Positions 23,145-31,383 of a stretch of 48,948 bases of DNA are shown piece after piece. Location of the stretch: the NCBI GenBank assembly GCA_016703325.1, contig JADJCH010000065.1, positions 1-48,948 on the forward strand, in the 5' to 3' direction. This stretch comes from Burkholderiales bacterium (GTDB lineage: Bacteria > Pseudomonadota > Gammaproteobacteria > Burkholderiales > Burkholderiaceae_C). Each line of letters begins with the position of its first letter. The stretch's first letter is position 1. Under the pieces are notes generated by a model, which was given only the letters and a program-made list of their open reading frames with translations, was not told where the DNA came from and ran no database searches. The position numbers and the translations under genes are program-made.

Positions 23145-24614
23145 ATGAACACTGCCTCTTTCCTCACCGACGTTCCCTGGCACGGCAGCCTCTTCTGCAA
23201 CGGGCGCTGGCAGAGTGCCCAGGGCGGCAACCGCGACGTGATCGAGCCGGCCACCGGCAACAAGCTGGGTCAATGCGGCATCGCCAGTGCCGACGACATG
23301 CGCACGGCCATCGGCGCCGCCCAGGTGGCCCAACGCGCCTGGGCCGCCACGCCACCGCGGGAACGTGCCGCCGTGCTGCTGCGGGCGGCCGAACAGCTGC
23401 AGCAGCACTTCGACGAACTGGCGCTGGCCATCGCCCGGGAAACCGGCGGCATCGTCCCTAAGGGGCAGCACGAGGTCAAGGAGGCGGTGCTGCTGTGCCA
23501 GATCGCCGCGGGCCTGCCGCTGCGGGCGCAGGGTGAGGTGCTGCCCTCGACGGCGGGCCGGCTGTCGCTGGCCAAGCGGGTGCCGCACGGCGTGGTGGGG
23601 GTGATCTCGCCGTTCAACTTCCCGCTCATCCTGGGCATCCGCTCGGTGGCGCCGGCCCTGGCGCTGGGCAACGCGGTGGTGCTCAAGCCCGATCCGCGCA
23701 CGCCGGTCTCCGGCGGCGTGATCATGGCCGAAGCCTTCCGCCGCGCCGGCCTGCCCGACGGGCTGCTGCAGGTGCTGCCCGGCGATGCCGAAGCCGGTGA
23801 GGTGCTGGTCAGTGATGCGCGGGTGCCGATGATCGCCTTCACCGGCTCGCCCACGGTGGGCCGGCGCATCGGCGAGCTGGCCGGCCGGCACCTGAAGAAG
23901 GTGTCGCTGGAGCTGGGCGGTGCCAACAACCTGGTGGTGCTCGACGATGCCGATCTGGACACCGCGGCCAGCGCGGTGGCCTTTGGCGCCTGGTTCCACC
24001 AGGGCCAGATCTGCATGGCCAGCAACCGCGTGCTGGTGCACGAATCGGTGGCCGAGGGCCTCAAGCAACGCCTGGTGCTCAAGGCGCAGCACCTGCCGGT
24101 GGGCGACGGCGCCAGCGGCCAGGTGGCGCTGGGCCCGATGATCGACGCCCGGCAGCTCGGCCGCTTCGACGCGATGGTCCAGGAGAGCATCCAGGCCGGC
24201 GCCAAGCTGGAGGCCGGCGGCAGCCACGAAGGGCTGTGCTACCAGCCGACGGTGCTCTCGGGCGTGAAGCCCGGCATGCGCACCTTTGACGACGAGCCCT
24301 TCGGCCCCCTGGTCAACCTGGTCACCTTCAGCAGCGACGAGGAGGCCGTGGCGCTGGCCAACCACAGCCAGGGCGGCCTGGCGGCTGCGGTGATCGGCCG
24401 CGACGTGGCCCGCGCATTGGCCATCGGCGAGCAGCTCAACGCCGGCATGGTCCACATCAACGACCAGACCGTCAACGACGAGTGCACCAACCCCTTCGGC
24501 GGTCCGGGCCTGGGCGGCAACGGCAGTGCCGTGGGTGGGCCGGCCGACATCGACGAGTACACGCGCTGGCAGTGGGTCACGGTCCGTTCGGTGCTGCCGG
24601 CCTTCCCCTTCTGA
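23145..24614 (+). CDS. NAD-dependent aromatic aldehyde dehydrogenase (benzaldehyde/coniferaldehyde type)
   Basis: Aldehyde dehydrogenase superfamily enzyme of 489 residues oxidising an aryl aldehyde to the acid. The Rossmann region includes SPFNFPLILGIRSVAPALALGNAVVLKPDPRTP and FTGSPTVGRRIGELAG. Catalytic residues are Glu256 (LELGGANN) and Cys290 (GQICMASN). It resembles XylC-type benzaldehyde dehydrogenases; a vanillin or coniferaldehyde dehydrogenase is also possible given the neighbours. It is first in an operon driven by the sigma-54 promoter, 18 bp ahead of the coniferyl-alcohol-dehydrogenase-like gene. The ATG at 23145 matches the family start, though its ribosome site is weak. Confidence 0.88.
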   Translation: MNTASFLTDVPWHGSLFCNGRWQSAQGGNRDVIEPATGNKLGQCGIASADDMRTAIGAAQVAQRAWAATPPRERAAVLLRAAEQLQQHFDELALAIARETGGIVPKGQHEVKEAVLLCQIAAGLPLRAQGEVLPSTAGRLSLAKRVPHGVVGVISPFNFPLILGIRSVAPALALGNAVVLKPDPRTPVSGGVIMAEAFRRAGLPDGLLQVLPGDAEAGEVLVSDARVPMIAFTGSPTVGRRIGELAGRHLKKVSLELGGANNLVVLDDADLDTAASAVAFGAWFHQGQICMASNRVLVHESVAEGLKQRLVLKAQHLPVGDGASGQVALGPMIDARQLGRFDAMVQESIQAGAKLEAGGSHEGLCYQPTVLSGVKPGMRTFDDEPFGPLVNLVTFSSDEEAVALANHSQGGLAAAVIGRDVARALAIGEQLNAGMVHINDQTVNDECTNPFGGPGLGGNGSAVGGPADIDEYTRWQWVTVRSVLPAFPF

Positions 24615-24632
24615 CGGAAAAAGGCAGCAGAC

Positions 24633-25400
24633 ATGAACGTTCAAGGCAAGACCATCGTCATCACCGGATCCAGTTCCGGCATCGGTGCCGAAACGGCCCG
24701 CTACCTGCGCCTGGCCGGAGCCCGGGTCATCGGCGTGGATCGCCACGATCCGATGATCACGCTGGACGGTTTCGTCCAGGCGGATCTGTCGACGCAGGAG
24801 GGCGTCGACGCGGCGGTTGACCGGCTGCCCGGCCGCATCGACGCGCTGTGCAACATCGCCGGCGTGCCGGGCACCGCGCCGTCCGATCTGGTCGGTCGCG
24901 TCAACTACCTGGGTCTGCGCCACCTGACCCAGCGTCTGCTGTCGCGCATGGGCGAGGGTGGCGCGGTGGTGAACATCGCCTCCATCCTCGGTGCGGAGTG
25001 GCCTGCGCGGCTCGACCTGCATCGCGTCCTGGCCGAAACCCCCACCTGGGAGGCCGGACAGGCCTGGCTGGTGCAGCACCCGGTGCCCCAGGCCACCTGC
25101 TACCAGTACTTCAAGGAGGCCCTGATCGTCTGGACCCTGACCCAGTCGCAGAAGACCTTCCTGTCCCAGGGCGTGCGCATGAACTGCGTCGCCCCCGGCC
25201 CGGTGTTCACGCCCATCCTGGGCGACTTCGTGCAGATGCTGGGCCAGGAGAGGGTCGAGAAGGACGCCCACCGCATGAAGCGCCCGGCGCTGGCCGACGA
25301 GATTGCGCCGGTGGTGGCCTTCCTCTGCGCGGACGAATCGCGCTGGGTGAGCGGCATCAACCTGCCGGTGGACGGCGGTCTGGCGTCCACCTACGTCTGA
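24633..25400 (+). CDS. calA: Coniferyl-alcohol dehydrogenase-like SDR
   Basis: Short-chain dehydrogenase of 255 residues. The NAD-binding motif is TGSSSGIGAET, with the acidic residue after strand 2 (GVDRHD) favouring NAD. NIAG is present, the catalytic pair is Tyr157-x3-Lys161 (YQYFK), and the C-terminus has WVSGINLPVDGG. The sequence is close in pattern to CalA-type coniferyl alcohol dehydrogenases and 3-alpha-hydroxysteroid-dehydrogenase-like SDRs (short DRHD...QADLS segment, RLLSRMGEGGAVVNIAS). It would supply the aldehyde used by the preceding aldehyde dehydrogenase. Translation signals: AAAAAGG before ATG 24633. The specific substrate is inferred from similarity and context. Confidence 0.8.
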   Translation: MNVQGKTIVITGSSSGIGAETARYLRLAGARVIGVDRHDPMITLDGFVQADLSTQEGVDAAVDRLPGRIDALCNIAGVPGTAPSDLVGRVNYLGLRHLTQRLLSRMGEGGAVVNIASILGAEWPARLDLHRVLAETPTWEAGQAWLVQHPVPQATCYQYFKEALIVWTLTQSQKTFLSQGVRMNCVAPGPVFTPILGDFVQMLGQERVEKDAHRMKRPALADEIAPVVAFLCADESRWVSGINLPVDGGLASTYV

Positions 25401-25453
25401 GAGCGCCTTTGCGCAAACGGCAACAGAACACCCCACGCAACCTGGAGACCTGC

Positions 25454-26608
25454 ATGTTTCAACGCATCCACCACCTGGGCGCCGCCGCCCTGCTGCTTGC
25501 CTTCGCGAGCACGGCCAACGCCGAACTGAAGATCGGTGTGAGCCTTTCGCTCACCGGACCTCTCTCATCGCTGGGCCTGCCCCAGAAGGCATCCCTGGCA
25601 CTCTGGCCCGAGCGCATCGCCGGAGAGTCGGTGAAGCTGATCGTCCTCGACGACGCATCGGACACCACGGGTGCGGTCAAGAACGCCCGCCGGTTCGTCA
25701 GCCAAGAAAGGGTGGACGTCATCCTCGGCTCGTCGGGTGTCCCGGGCGTGTTCGCCATCGCCCCGGTCGCCCTCGAGGCCAGGACGGTGCAGCTGGCCCT
25801 CGCCCCCGCACCACGTCCGGGTGGCGCCAACGACTGGACCTTCCCGCTGGCACAGCCGGTGCCGCTGATGTCCGACGCGGTGGCCGCGCGCATGGTCTCA
25901 GACAAGGTTCGCAAGGTGGCCTTCCTCGGTTGGAGTGAAGGCTATGGGGAAATGTGGCTGCAAGCCTTCACGGCCTCGGCCAGGAAGGCCGGCCTGGAGA
26001 TCGTGGCGACGGAACGCTTCGCCCCTGTGGACACCTCCATCACCGCGCAGGCCCTCAAGGTGATCGCGGCCAAACCCGACGCTGTGCTCGTGGTGGCCGC
26101 CGGCTCGGCCGCTGCGATGCCGCAGATCAACCTGAAGGAGCGCGGCTGGAACGGCCCGATTTATCACACCCACGGCTCGGGATCACCCGACCTGGTGCGG
26201 GTCGGCGGCAAGGCCATGGAAGGCGCCATCCTGCCGGCCGGGCCCGTGCTGGTGGCCGAACAGCTCGGCGCAGCCAGCCCGATCCGTCCGGTGGCCATGG
26301 AGTATGTGACGCGCATGGAGAAGCTCCAGGGGCCGAATGCGCGCACGCAATTCGGTGCCCACGCCTTCGATGCGCTCAAGGTCCTCGAGCGCATCGTTCC
26401 GGTGGCCCTGAAGCGCGCCAAGCCCGGCAGTGGCGAGTTCCGGCAGGCCCTGAGAGACGCGTTGGAGAGCGAGAAGGAAATTGCCGTCTCGCACGGGGTG
26501 CTGAACTACACACTCAACGACCACCTCGGATTCGACCGGCGCGGCTTCGTGATGCTGCGCATCGACAAGGGCAGCTTCCAGGTGAGCGACGGCGACGCCA
26601 GGCCCTGA
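25454..26608 (+). CDS. Periplasmic branched-chain-amino-acid/aromatic-type ABC substrate-binding protein
   Basis: Secreted type I periplasmic binding protein (LivK/HAAT family) of 384 residues. A signal peptide (residues 1-23, ending ANA before ELKIGVSLSLTGPLSS) is followed by a Leu-binding-protein fold (KNARRFVSQERVDVILGSSGVPG, KVAFLGWSEGYGEMWLQAF). Many members next to aromatic catabolic genes bind benzoates or phenylpropanoids; here the neighbours suggest an aromatic ligand. GGAGA stands 7 bp before ATG 25454. It is the third gene behind the sigma-54 promoter. No matching permease or ATPase genes are in the window, so it either works with components elsewhere or as a sensor. It is convergent with the corrinoid operon. 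Confidence 0.85.
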   Translation: MFQRIHHLGAAALLLAFASTANAELKIGVSLSLTGPLSSLGLPQKASLALWPERIAGESVKLIVLDDASDTTGAVKNARRFVSQERVDVILGSSGVPGVFAIAPVALEARTVQLALAPAPRPGGANDWTFPLAQPVPLMSDAVAARMVSDKVRKVAFLGWSEGYGEMWLQAFTASARKAGLEIVATERFAPVDTSITAQALKVIAAKPDAVLVVAAGSAAAMPQINLKERGWNGPIYHTHGSGSPDLVRVGGKAMEGAILPAGPVLVAEQLGAASPIRPVAMEYVTRMEKLQGPNARTQFGAHAFDALKVLERIVPVALKRAKPGSGEFRQALRDALESEKEIAVSHGVLNYTLNDHLGFDRRGFVMLRIDKGSFQVSDGDARP

Positions 26609-26625
26609 GTCAGGCCGGTCCAGCG

Positions 26626-27828
26626 CTAAGCCAGCCACACCCCCTCCACCCGCCCCAGCGCCTGCGACAGCTTCCCCACCCCGAACGGCGAAACTCCCAG
26701 CACCACCGCTTCCCAGGGCGCACCGACGGCCAGCCGTGGGTGCACCATGCCGAAGTGCCGACGCGCGGCGCTGGTGGCGGCACGCAGCACCGCCTCGGCG
26801 CCCAGGCCGGCTTCCTGGAAGCGGTCGGCCTCCTCGGCCAGCGCCTGGCCGTGCACCACGCCCATGCTGCCGGCGTCGGTGCCCAGCAGCAGGGTCACAC
26901 CCAGCTCGTCGGCCAGGCGCAGGTGCTCTGCGTGGCTGTCCAGGATGCGGCGCAGGTTGCCCACCGTGTTCGCACTCCAGCCCACCGCGTCGGGCTGGGC
27001 CCACTGAAAGTGCACGGGGCAGAAGGTGGGCGTCCAGGCCAGGCCGCGGTCGCGCATCTTCAGCAGGTGCTCGCGCGTCATGAAGAAGCCGTGTTCGATG
27101 GCATCCACGCCCGCCTCCACCGCCACGTCCAGCCCCTTGACGCCGCTGCAGTGGGCGAAGACCTTGCGGGCGCAGGCATGTGCGGTCTCGACCACCAGCT
27201 GCGCGGCGGGGATGTCGAACTGCGGCTCGTCGGTGACCGCACCGGCATCGAAATCGATGATGCCGGTGAGGATGAGCTTGATCTCGTCGTTGGCCTCGGC
27301 CAGCTTCGTCACCGAAGTGCGGATGCTGGCGGCGTCGTCCACATCGGTGGCCATGAAGGCGCCGTAGCGCTTGGCGCGTTTGACGCCCAGGCCGCCGGAG
27401 CGCACCCGTGAAAGTCCGGCGGTCGGGTCCCGGGCTTCTTCGCGCACGCGGTTGTTGATGCCGTGGCGGTCACCGGCATCGCGCACCAGCGTCACGCCCG
27501 CGGCCAGGTTCTGGCGCGCGCTGCGACGGGCGGCTTCGGTGAGCTGCTCGACGTTCTGTTTCAGGTGCGCGGAGCGGGTGGCACTGTCGGTGGGGCCGCC
27601 GTCGAGGAAGAGGTGCACATGCGCATCCACCAGCCCCGGCATCAGGAAGGCCACACGCTGCAGCGGCCAGCCCTGCGCTGCGAGCGTCTCGCCATGGTCC
27701 CCTTCGGCCAGGCCGACGAGGCGGCCATCGACCACCTTGAACGTGGTCGGGCCACCGGCATGGCGGCGCTCGCCGTCGAACCACTCGGCAGCGACGAGGG
27801 CGAAGCGGTTCGTGGGTGTCGTGTTCAT
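26626..27828 (-). CDS. Amidohydrolase-superfamily metal-dependent hydrolase
   Basis: Cytoplasmic metallohydrolase of 400 residues with TIM-barrel amidohydrolase motifs: DAHVHLF (metal His pair), VFAHCSG and AIEHGFF (later His ligands) and GTDAGSM (catalytic Asp). It resembles imidazolonepropionase/Xaa-Pro-dipeptidase-like members, for which substrates range over cyclic amides, purines and peptides. The ATG at 27828 overlaps the stop of the methyltransferase gene as ATGA, so it is a real member of the corrinoid operon and the last gene of it. Its role there is not obvious: it might open or trim the methylated substrate or a folate derivative. A much longer open frame upstream is only overlap with the methyltransferase gene. 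Confidence 0.88.
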   Translation of the reverse strand: MNTTPTNRFALVAAEWFDGERRHAGGPTTFKVVDGRLVGLAEGDHGETLAAQGWPLQRVAFLMPGLVDAHVHLFLDGGPTDSATRSAHLKQNVEQLTEAARRSARQNLAAGVTLVRDAGDRHGINNRVREEARDPTAGLSRVRSGGLGVKRAKRYGAFMATDVDDAASIRTSVTKLAEANDEIKLILTGIIDFDAGAVTDEPQFDIPAAQLVVETAHACARKVFAHCSGVKGLDVAVEAGVDAIEHGFFMTREHLLKMRDRGLAWTPTFCPVHFQWAQPDAVGWSANTVGNLRRILDSHAEHLRLADELGVTLLLGTDAGSMGVVHGQALAEEADRFQEAGLGAEAVLRAATSAARRHFGMVHPRLAVGAPWEAVVLGVSPFGVGKLSQALGRVEGVWLA

Positions 27829-28742
27829 GCCTTGTAGAACTTGCGGACCGCCCGCAGCGCATTCGTGCCGGTCTGTTCGAGGAAGTTCAGATACGCCTTC
27901 AGCACATAGTGGTCCTCCGGCAGCGGCTCGTAGCCGCGCCAGGGCGTACCGAGCACGGTGTCGAAGCCGTGCGGCACGGTCAGCGTCAGGAAGGCGTTCT
28001 CCAGGCTGTGCTTCAGGTCCGAGCCGTCCGCGGCCTTGGGCGGCAGCTGCTGGCCGATGTTGGACAGGCCGCCCATCATGTGCACGCCTTTGAGCTCCGG
28101 GTCGGCACCGATGAGCTGGATCGCATCGACGGTGCTGCGGTTGAGCCGCTCGGTGTCCGCGATGATGGCGCTGACCGACATGTCGATGAAGATGTCGTCG
28201 GCGGGCATGCCGTAGTCCTTCATCAGCCGCAGCGCGCCGCGCCGGGCGGTGCCGTAGATCTCCTCGGCGGTCTTGTTGCCCTTGGCGACGGGTTTCCCAT
28301 CCACCTCTTCCACCCGCTCGCTGGCCATCAGGATGACCTTGAAGCGGTACTCGCCGTAGAGCTCCATCAGGTCCCAGCGGTGCTCGGTGATCGAATTGAC
28401 GATGGGCAGCGCACCGTTCGCCTTGGCCGGGTCGTAGGCGGCCAGGCAGACGGCCTGCACCTTCTTGCTCGGGAAGTCGAAGGAGATCGGCACCGTGGTG
28501 ACCTCCTGGATGGCGCGGATCACGGTGGCCATCCAGTCCGGGTCGGTCAGCGCCTGCGCCCCGATGTTGACGTTGAGCCAGCTCGCGCCCGCCTCGGCCT
28601 GCTTGACGGCCAGGGCCTGGATGCCGGCGATGTCCTGGTGGTCGAACAGCGCCTTGGTGCTCTTGAAGCCGGGGTTGATGCGCTCGCCGATGATGCGGAT
28701 GGGGAAACCCTGCGGGGTGGTCGTAGTGGGGGTGCTGGTCAT
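27825..28742 (-). CDS. Methyltetrahydrofolate:corrinoid methyltransferase (AcsE/MeTr-like)
   Basis: Pterin-binding TIM-barrel protein of 305 residues (dihydropteroate synthase superfamily). Signature segments: IIGERINPGFKSTK, ASWLNVNIGAQ, PISFDFPSKK, IVNSITEHRWDLMELYGEYRFKVILMA, IFIDMSVSAI and HMMGGLSNIGQQLP. Acetogen AcsE and the second methyltransferase of O-demethylase systems move methyl between a corrinoid protein and tetrahydrofolate. In this operon the likely direction is corrinoid to THF, supplying methyl-THF to the MetVF fusion protein. Both ends are ATGA overlaps (with the reactivator gene upstream and the hydrolase downstream), showing strict co-translation. Confidence 0.87.
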   Translation of the reverse strand: MTSTPTTTTPQGFPIRIIGERINPGFKSTKALFDHQDIAGIQALAVKQAEAGASWLNVNIGAQALTDPDWMATVIRAIQEVTTVPISFDFPSKKVQAVCLAAYDPAKANGALPIVNSITEHRWDLMELYGEYRFKVILMASERVEEVDGKPVAKGNKTAEEIYGTARRGALRLMKDYGMPADDIFIDMSVSAIIADTERLNRSTVDAIQLIGADPELKGVHMMGGLSNIGQQLPPKAADGSDLKHSLENAFLTLTVPHGFDTVLGTPWRGYEPLPEDHYVLKAYLNFLEQTGTNALRAVRKFYKA

Positions 28743-30634
28743 GATCCGAAGCCGATGTGCTGGAGGAAGGTTTTCTGGAAGTCGCTGCGGGTGCTGAGCT
28801 CCACATAGCGGGCCTGGCGGGCGATCTGGGCGGCGCGTGCGCGGCGCTCGCGGCTGCTGAGCATCTGCTGCACGCCCAGCCCGGCGGCGTTGCCGACCTG
28901 CTGGAAGCGCGAAGTGCCATCGGGCGCAGGCGGCAGCGGCGGCAGCAGGCCGATGGCGCGGGCGCTCTCGACGCGGAGGTAGGCGCCGAAGGCCCCGGCG
29001 ATGACGAAGCGATCGATCTGCATCTCGTCCAGCCCCGCCTCGGCGCAAAGCAGCCGGACGCCGGTGCGGATGGCGGACTTGGCCAGTTGCACCGCGCGCA
29101 CGTCGGGCTGGCTGAAGCGCACGGCGGGGATCAGGCGATGGCGCCCCCTGGTTTCCTCGGTCTCCTCGGCCAGGGTGATGGCGCGCGCGCCGTCCACCTC
29201 GGCGATGCAAGGATGGCGGCCGGCGACGATGCGCCCACGCGCGTCGATCCAGCTGGCGCCGACGAAGGCGGCCAGCGCGTCCAGCACGCCGGAGCCGCAC
29301 AGGCCCACCGGCACGACAGCGCCGATGACCTGCAGGCGCAGTTCGTCATCGATGACCTCGACCCGCTCGATCGCACCCTCGGCCGCGCGCATGCCGCTGC
29401 CGATGTGGCCGCCCTCCAGCGCCGGGCCGGAGGGGCAGGAGGCGCTGAGGATGCGGCCGTCGTGGACGAGGCTGATCTCGGTGTTGGTCCCCACATCCAT
29501 GATCAGTGACACACCGGGAGCCTGCCAGATCGCCTCGGTGGCCAGCAGCGCGGTGACGTGGTCGCCGCCGACGAAGCCGCCGATCGACGGCGCCAGGTGC
29601 AGCGCAGCACCCGGCCCCAGCGCCAGGCCGAGGCGGTCGGCTGCCACGTCCACCGGCTCCAGCGCGGCGGCGACGAAGGGCGCGCGGCCCAGCTGCGCCA
29701 CCGGCCAGCCGGCCAGCAGGTGCTGCATCGCGGTGTTGCCGCAGACCACGGCGTCGGCGATGTCCGTGACCTGCGCGCCCACCGCGCGGGCCAGGTCGTG
29801 CGCCAGCGACTGGATCGCACCCACCGCGGCGCGGCGCAGCGCCTCGGCGCTGTCGGGCTCCTTGATGGCGTGGTTGATGCGGCTGATCAGGTCCGCGCCC
29901 CAGGCCACCTGCGGGTTCTCCAGCCCCAGGCTGGCCAGGCGCCGGCCGCTGGGCAGATCGACCAGGAAGGCCGCCGCGTTGGTGGTGCCCAGGTCCACCG
30001 CCAGGCCGAGCAGCGGCGCGCCGGGGCGGGCCACGCTGGCGACGGTGAGCGGGCCGCCGGGCTCGGCCTGCCGCAACCGGGCCTGCACCTGCCAGCCGTG
30101 CGGAACGGGTTGACGCAGCAGGCCGGGCAGCGCGGCCGCGGCGGCCCAGTCGATGTTGGCAGGCTCCATCGGCTCAGGTTGCGCAGCCAGCACGCGGCGC
30201 AGCCGATCCGCGTCGCTGGCCAGGTCCTGCAGCGTGGCGCTCGGCAGCGTCAGCTCGACGGCGGTGAGCGACGGCTCCAGCGGCAGCGGCGCTTCCTCGC
30301 CCTCATGACCCCCATGCGTGCGCACGTCGGCACGGACGATCGGCGCCAGCGAGCGCGGCGCCACCTCCAGCGTCAGGTCCGAGCGCGGCTGGATGCAGCA
30401 GGCGCGCAGCCACTTGCGGTGTGCGCTTTCTCCCTCGCGGTGCACCCGGCCCTCGGTGACGCGCACGATGCAGGAGCCGCAGCTGCCGCGCCCGCCGCAG
30501 GCGCCGACGATGCGCAGCCCGGCGCGGCGCGCGGCGGCGAAGAGGGTTTCGTCCTCCCGGCACTCGATCTGCCGGTCCAGTGCCGGCACGTCGATGCGGT
30601 GCGGGCGGTGGGAGGAAGGCGCGACACCGCTCAT
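28739..30634 (-). CDS. Reductive activator of corrinoid proteins (2Fe-2S ferredoxin + ASKHA; RACo/RamA-like)
   Basis: ATP-dependent reactivator of 631 residues that rescues Co(II) corrinoid proteins after accidental oxidation. An N-terminal plant-type ferredoxin domain has Cys46-x5-Cys52-x2-Cys55 and Cys79/Cys80 for a [2Fe-2S] cluster. A linker with acidic and Pro-rich stretches follows. The C-terminal DUF4445/ASKHA ATPase starts about residue 205 (LGLAVDLGTTNAAAFLVDL) with phosphate loops VCGNTAMQHLLAG, MDVGTNTEISL and GAFGAYL. The arrangement is that of RACo and O-demethylase activating enzymes rather than archaeal RamA, which has 4Fe-4S clusters. It overlaps both neighbours by 4 bp. Confidence 0.92.
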   Translation of the reverse strand: MSGVAPSSHRPHRIDVPALDRQIECREDETLFAAARRAGLRIVGACGGRGSCGSCIVRVTEGRVHREGESAHRKWLRACCIQPRSDLTLEVAPRSLAPIVRADVRTHGGHEGEEAPLPLEPSLTAVELTLPSATLQDLASDADRLRRVLAAQPEPMEPANIDWAAAAALPGLLRQPVPHGWQVQARLRQAEPGGPLTVASVARPGAPLLGLAVDLGTTNAAAFLVDLPSGRRLASLGLENPQVAWGADLISRINHAIKEPDSAEALRRAAVGAIQSLAHDLARAVGAQVTDIADAVVCGNTAMQHLLAGWPVAQLGRAPFVAAALEPVDVAADRLGLALGPGAALHLAPSIGGFVGGDHVTALLATEAIWQAPGVSLIMDVGTNTEISLVHDGRILSASCPSGPALEGGHIGSGMRAAEGAIERVEVIDDELRLQVIGAVVPVGLCGSGVLDALAAFVGASWIDARGRIVAGRHPCIAEVDGARAITLAEETEETRGRHRLIPAVRFSQPDVRAVQLAKSAIRTGVRLLCAEAGLDEMQIDRFVIAGAFGAYLRVESARAIGLLPPLPPAPDGTSRFQQVGNAAGLGVQQMLSSRERRARAAQIARQARYVELSTRSDFQKTFLQHIGFGS

Positions 30635-31380
30635 GCCGCGCCCTGCGCCTCGATCGGAATGGAACCCGCGGTGCGGAAGGCCGGATCCTTCACCAACGCA
30701 CAGCGTTCGCGCGAACGGCAGCTGTCGCAGCGCGACCAGGCCTGCGGCGGCAGGTCCAGACCCACGCCCTGGACGATGGAGGTGGACTTGGTCGGGTTCA
30801 TCATCAGCGTGGAGGTCAGCCGCACGCCGATGGCCTCGGCGCCGGCCAGGTCCAGCACCACCTGCTGGGATTTCAGCGCCAGGCCGGGGTCGCCGGCACG
30901 CAGCTCGCCGGCCACGCACAGGCCCTGCTTGCGCATGGCGGCCAGCAGGCGGTCCTGCACGCGGCGCGACAGGGCGAAGAGCAGCTCGTTGGCCACGCTG
31001 TCCAGCGCGACGGCCAGCGAGGCGCGGCGCTCGGCAAACAGCGCGCCGATGCGCTGCTCGATCGCATCACCCACCGTGGCCACCGCGCAGGCCGCGCCGG
31101 TGAGCTGGCCCGTCTCCGGCACCAGCCAGGGCGCCTCCAGCCGCCCACCTTCCAGCTCCAGCCAGCCGGTGGCGCCCGGCTCGCCGCGCAGCGCCGCGAT
31201 GCGCCAGCAGGCCCGCGCATCGAGCAGGCCTTCGTCGCGCACCATCTGCAGCGCCTGCCGGCGCAGCGCGACGAACTTCTCGCGCCGCGCCACCATCGCC
31301 GGCACGCGGCCCTGCTCGACGTCCTTCAGGACATCGACGTTGCGCAGGAGGTGGACGTCGGTGGAGGCAGGGGCCGTCAT
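30631..31380 (-). CDS. MetH activation-domain-like protein with C-terminal Cys cluster
   Basis: Protein of 249 residues resembling the vitamin B12-dependent methionine synthase activation domain (Met_synt_B12): the block KSQQVVLDLAGAEAIGVRL followed by TSTLMMNPTKSTSIVQGVG has the Q...IGV.LT..M.P.KS...G pattern. The C-terminus adds a cysteine cluster, Cys218-x2-Cys221-x5-Cys227 (CDSCRSRERC), absent from MetH itself, perhaps for a metal or Fe-S centre. Similar proteins occur in acetogen corrinoid methyltransferase clusters. It may bind SAM or the corrinoid protein and help with reductive reactivation beside the RACo-like protein. ATGA overlap with the downstream gene; 3 bp gap to the methyltransferase upstream. 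Confidence 0.75.
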   Translation of the reverse strand: MTAPASTDVHLLRNVDVLKDVEQGRVPAMVARREKFVALRRQALQMVRDEGLLDARACWRIAALRGEPGATGWLELEGGRLEAPWLVPETGQLTGAACAVATVGDAIEQRIGALFAERRASLAVALDSVANELLFALSRRVQDRLLAAMRKQGLCVAGELRAGDPGLALKSQQVVLDLAGAEAIGVRLTSTLMMNPTKSTSIVQGVGLDLPPQAWSRCDSCRSRERCALVKDPAFRTAGSIPIEAQGAA

Positions 31381-31383
31381 CGC

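Noticed and set aside
26609..26625. Bidirectional terminator between the binding-protein gene and the corrinoid operon
   Set aside because: The 17-bp gap and its flanks show no adequate hairpin with T-tract.
28920..30919. Extended N-terminus of the reactivator frame (to 30919)
   Set aside because: The extension overlaps the MetH-activation-like gene and is Arg/Ala/Gly shadow sequence; ATG 30634 forms an ATGA overlap and precedes the ferredoxin domain.
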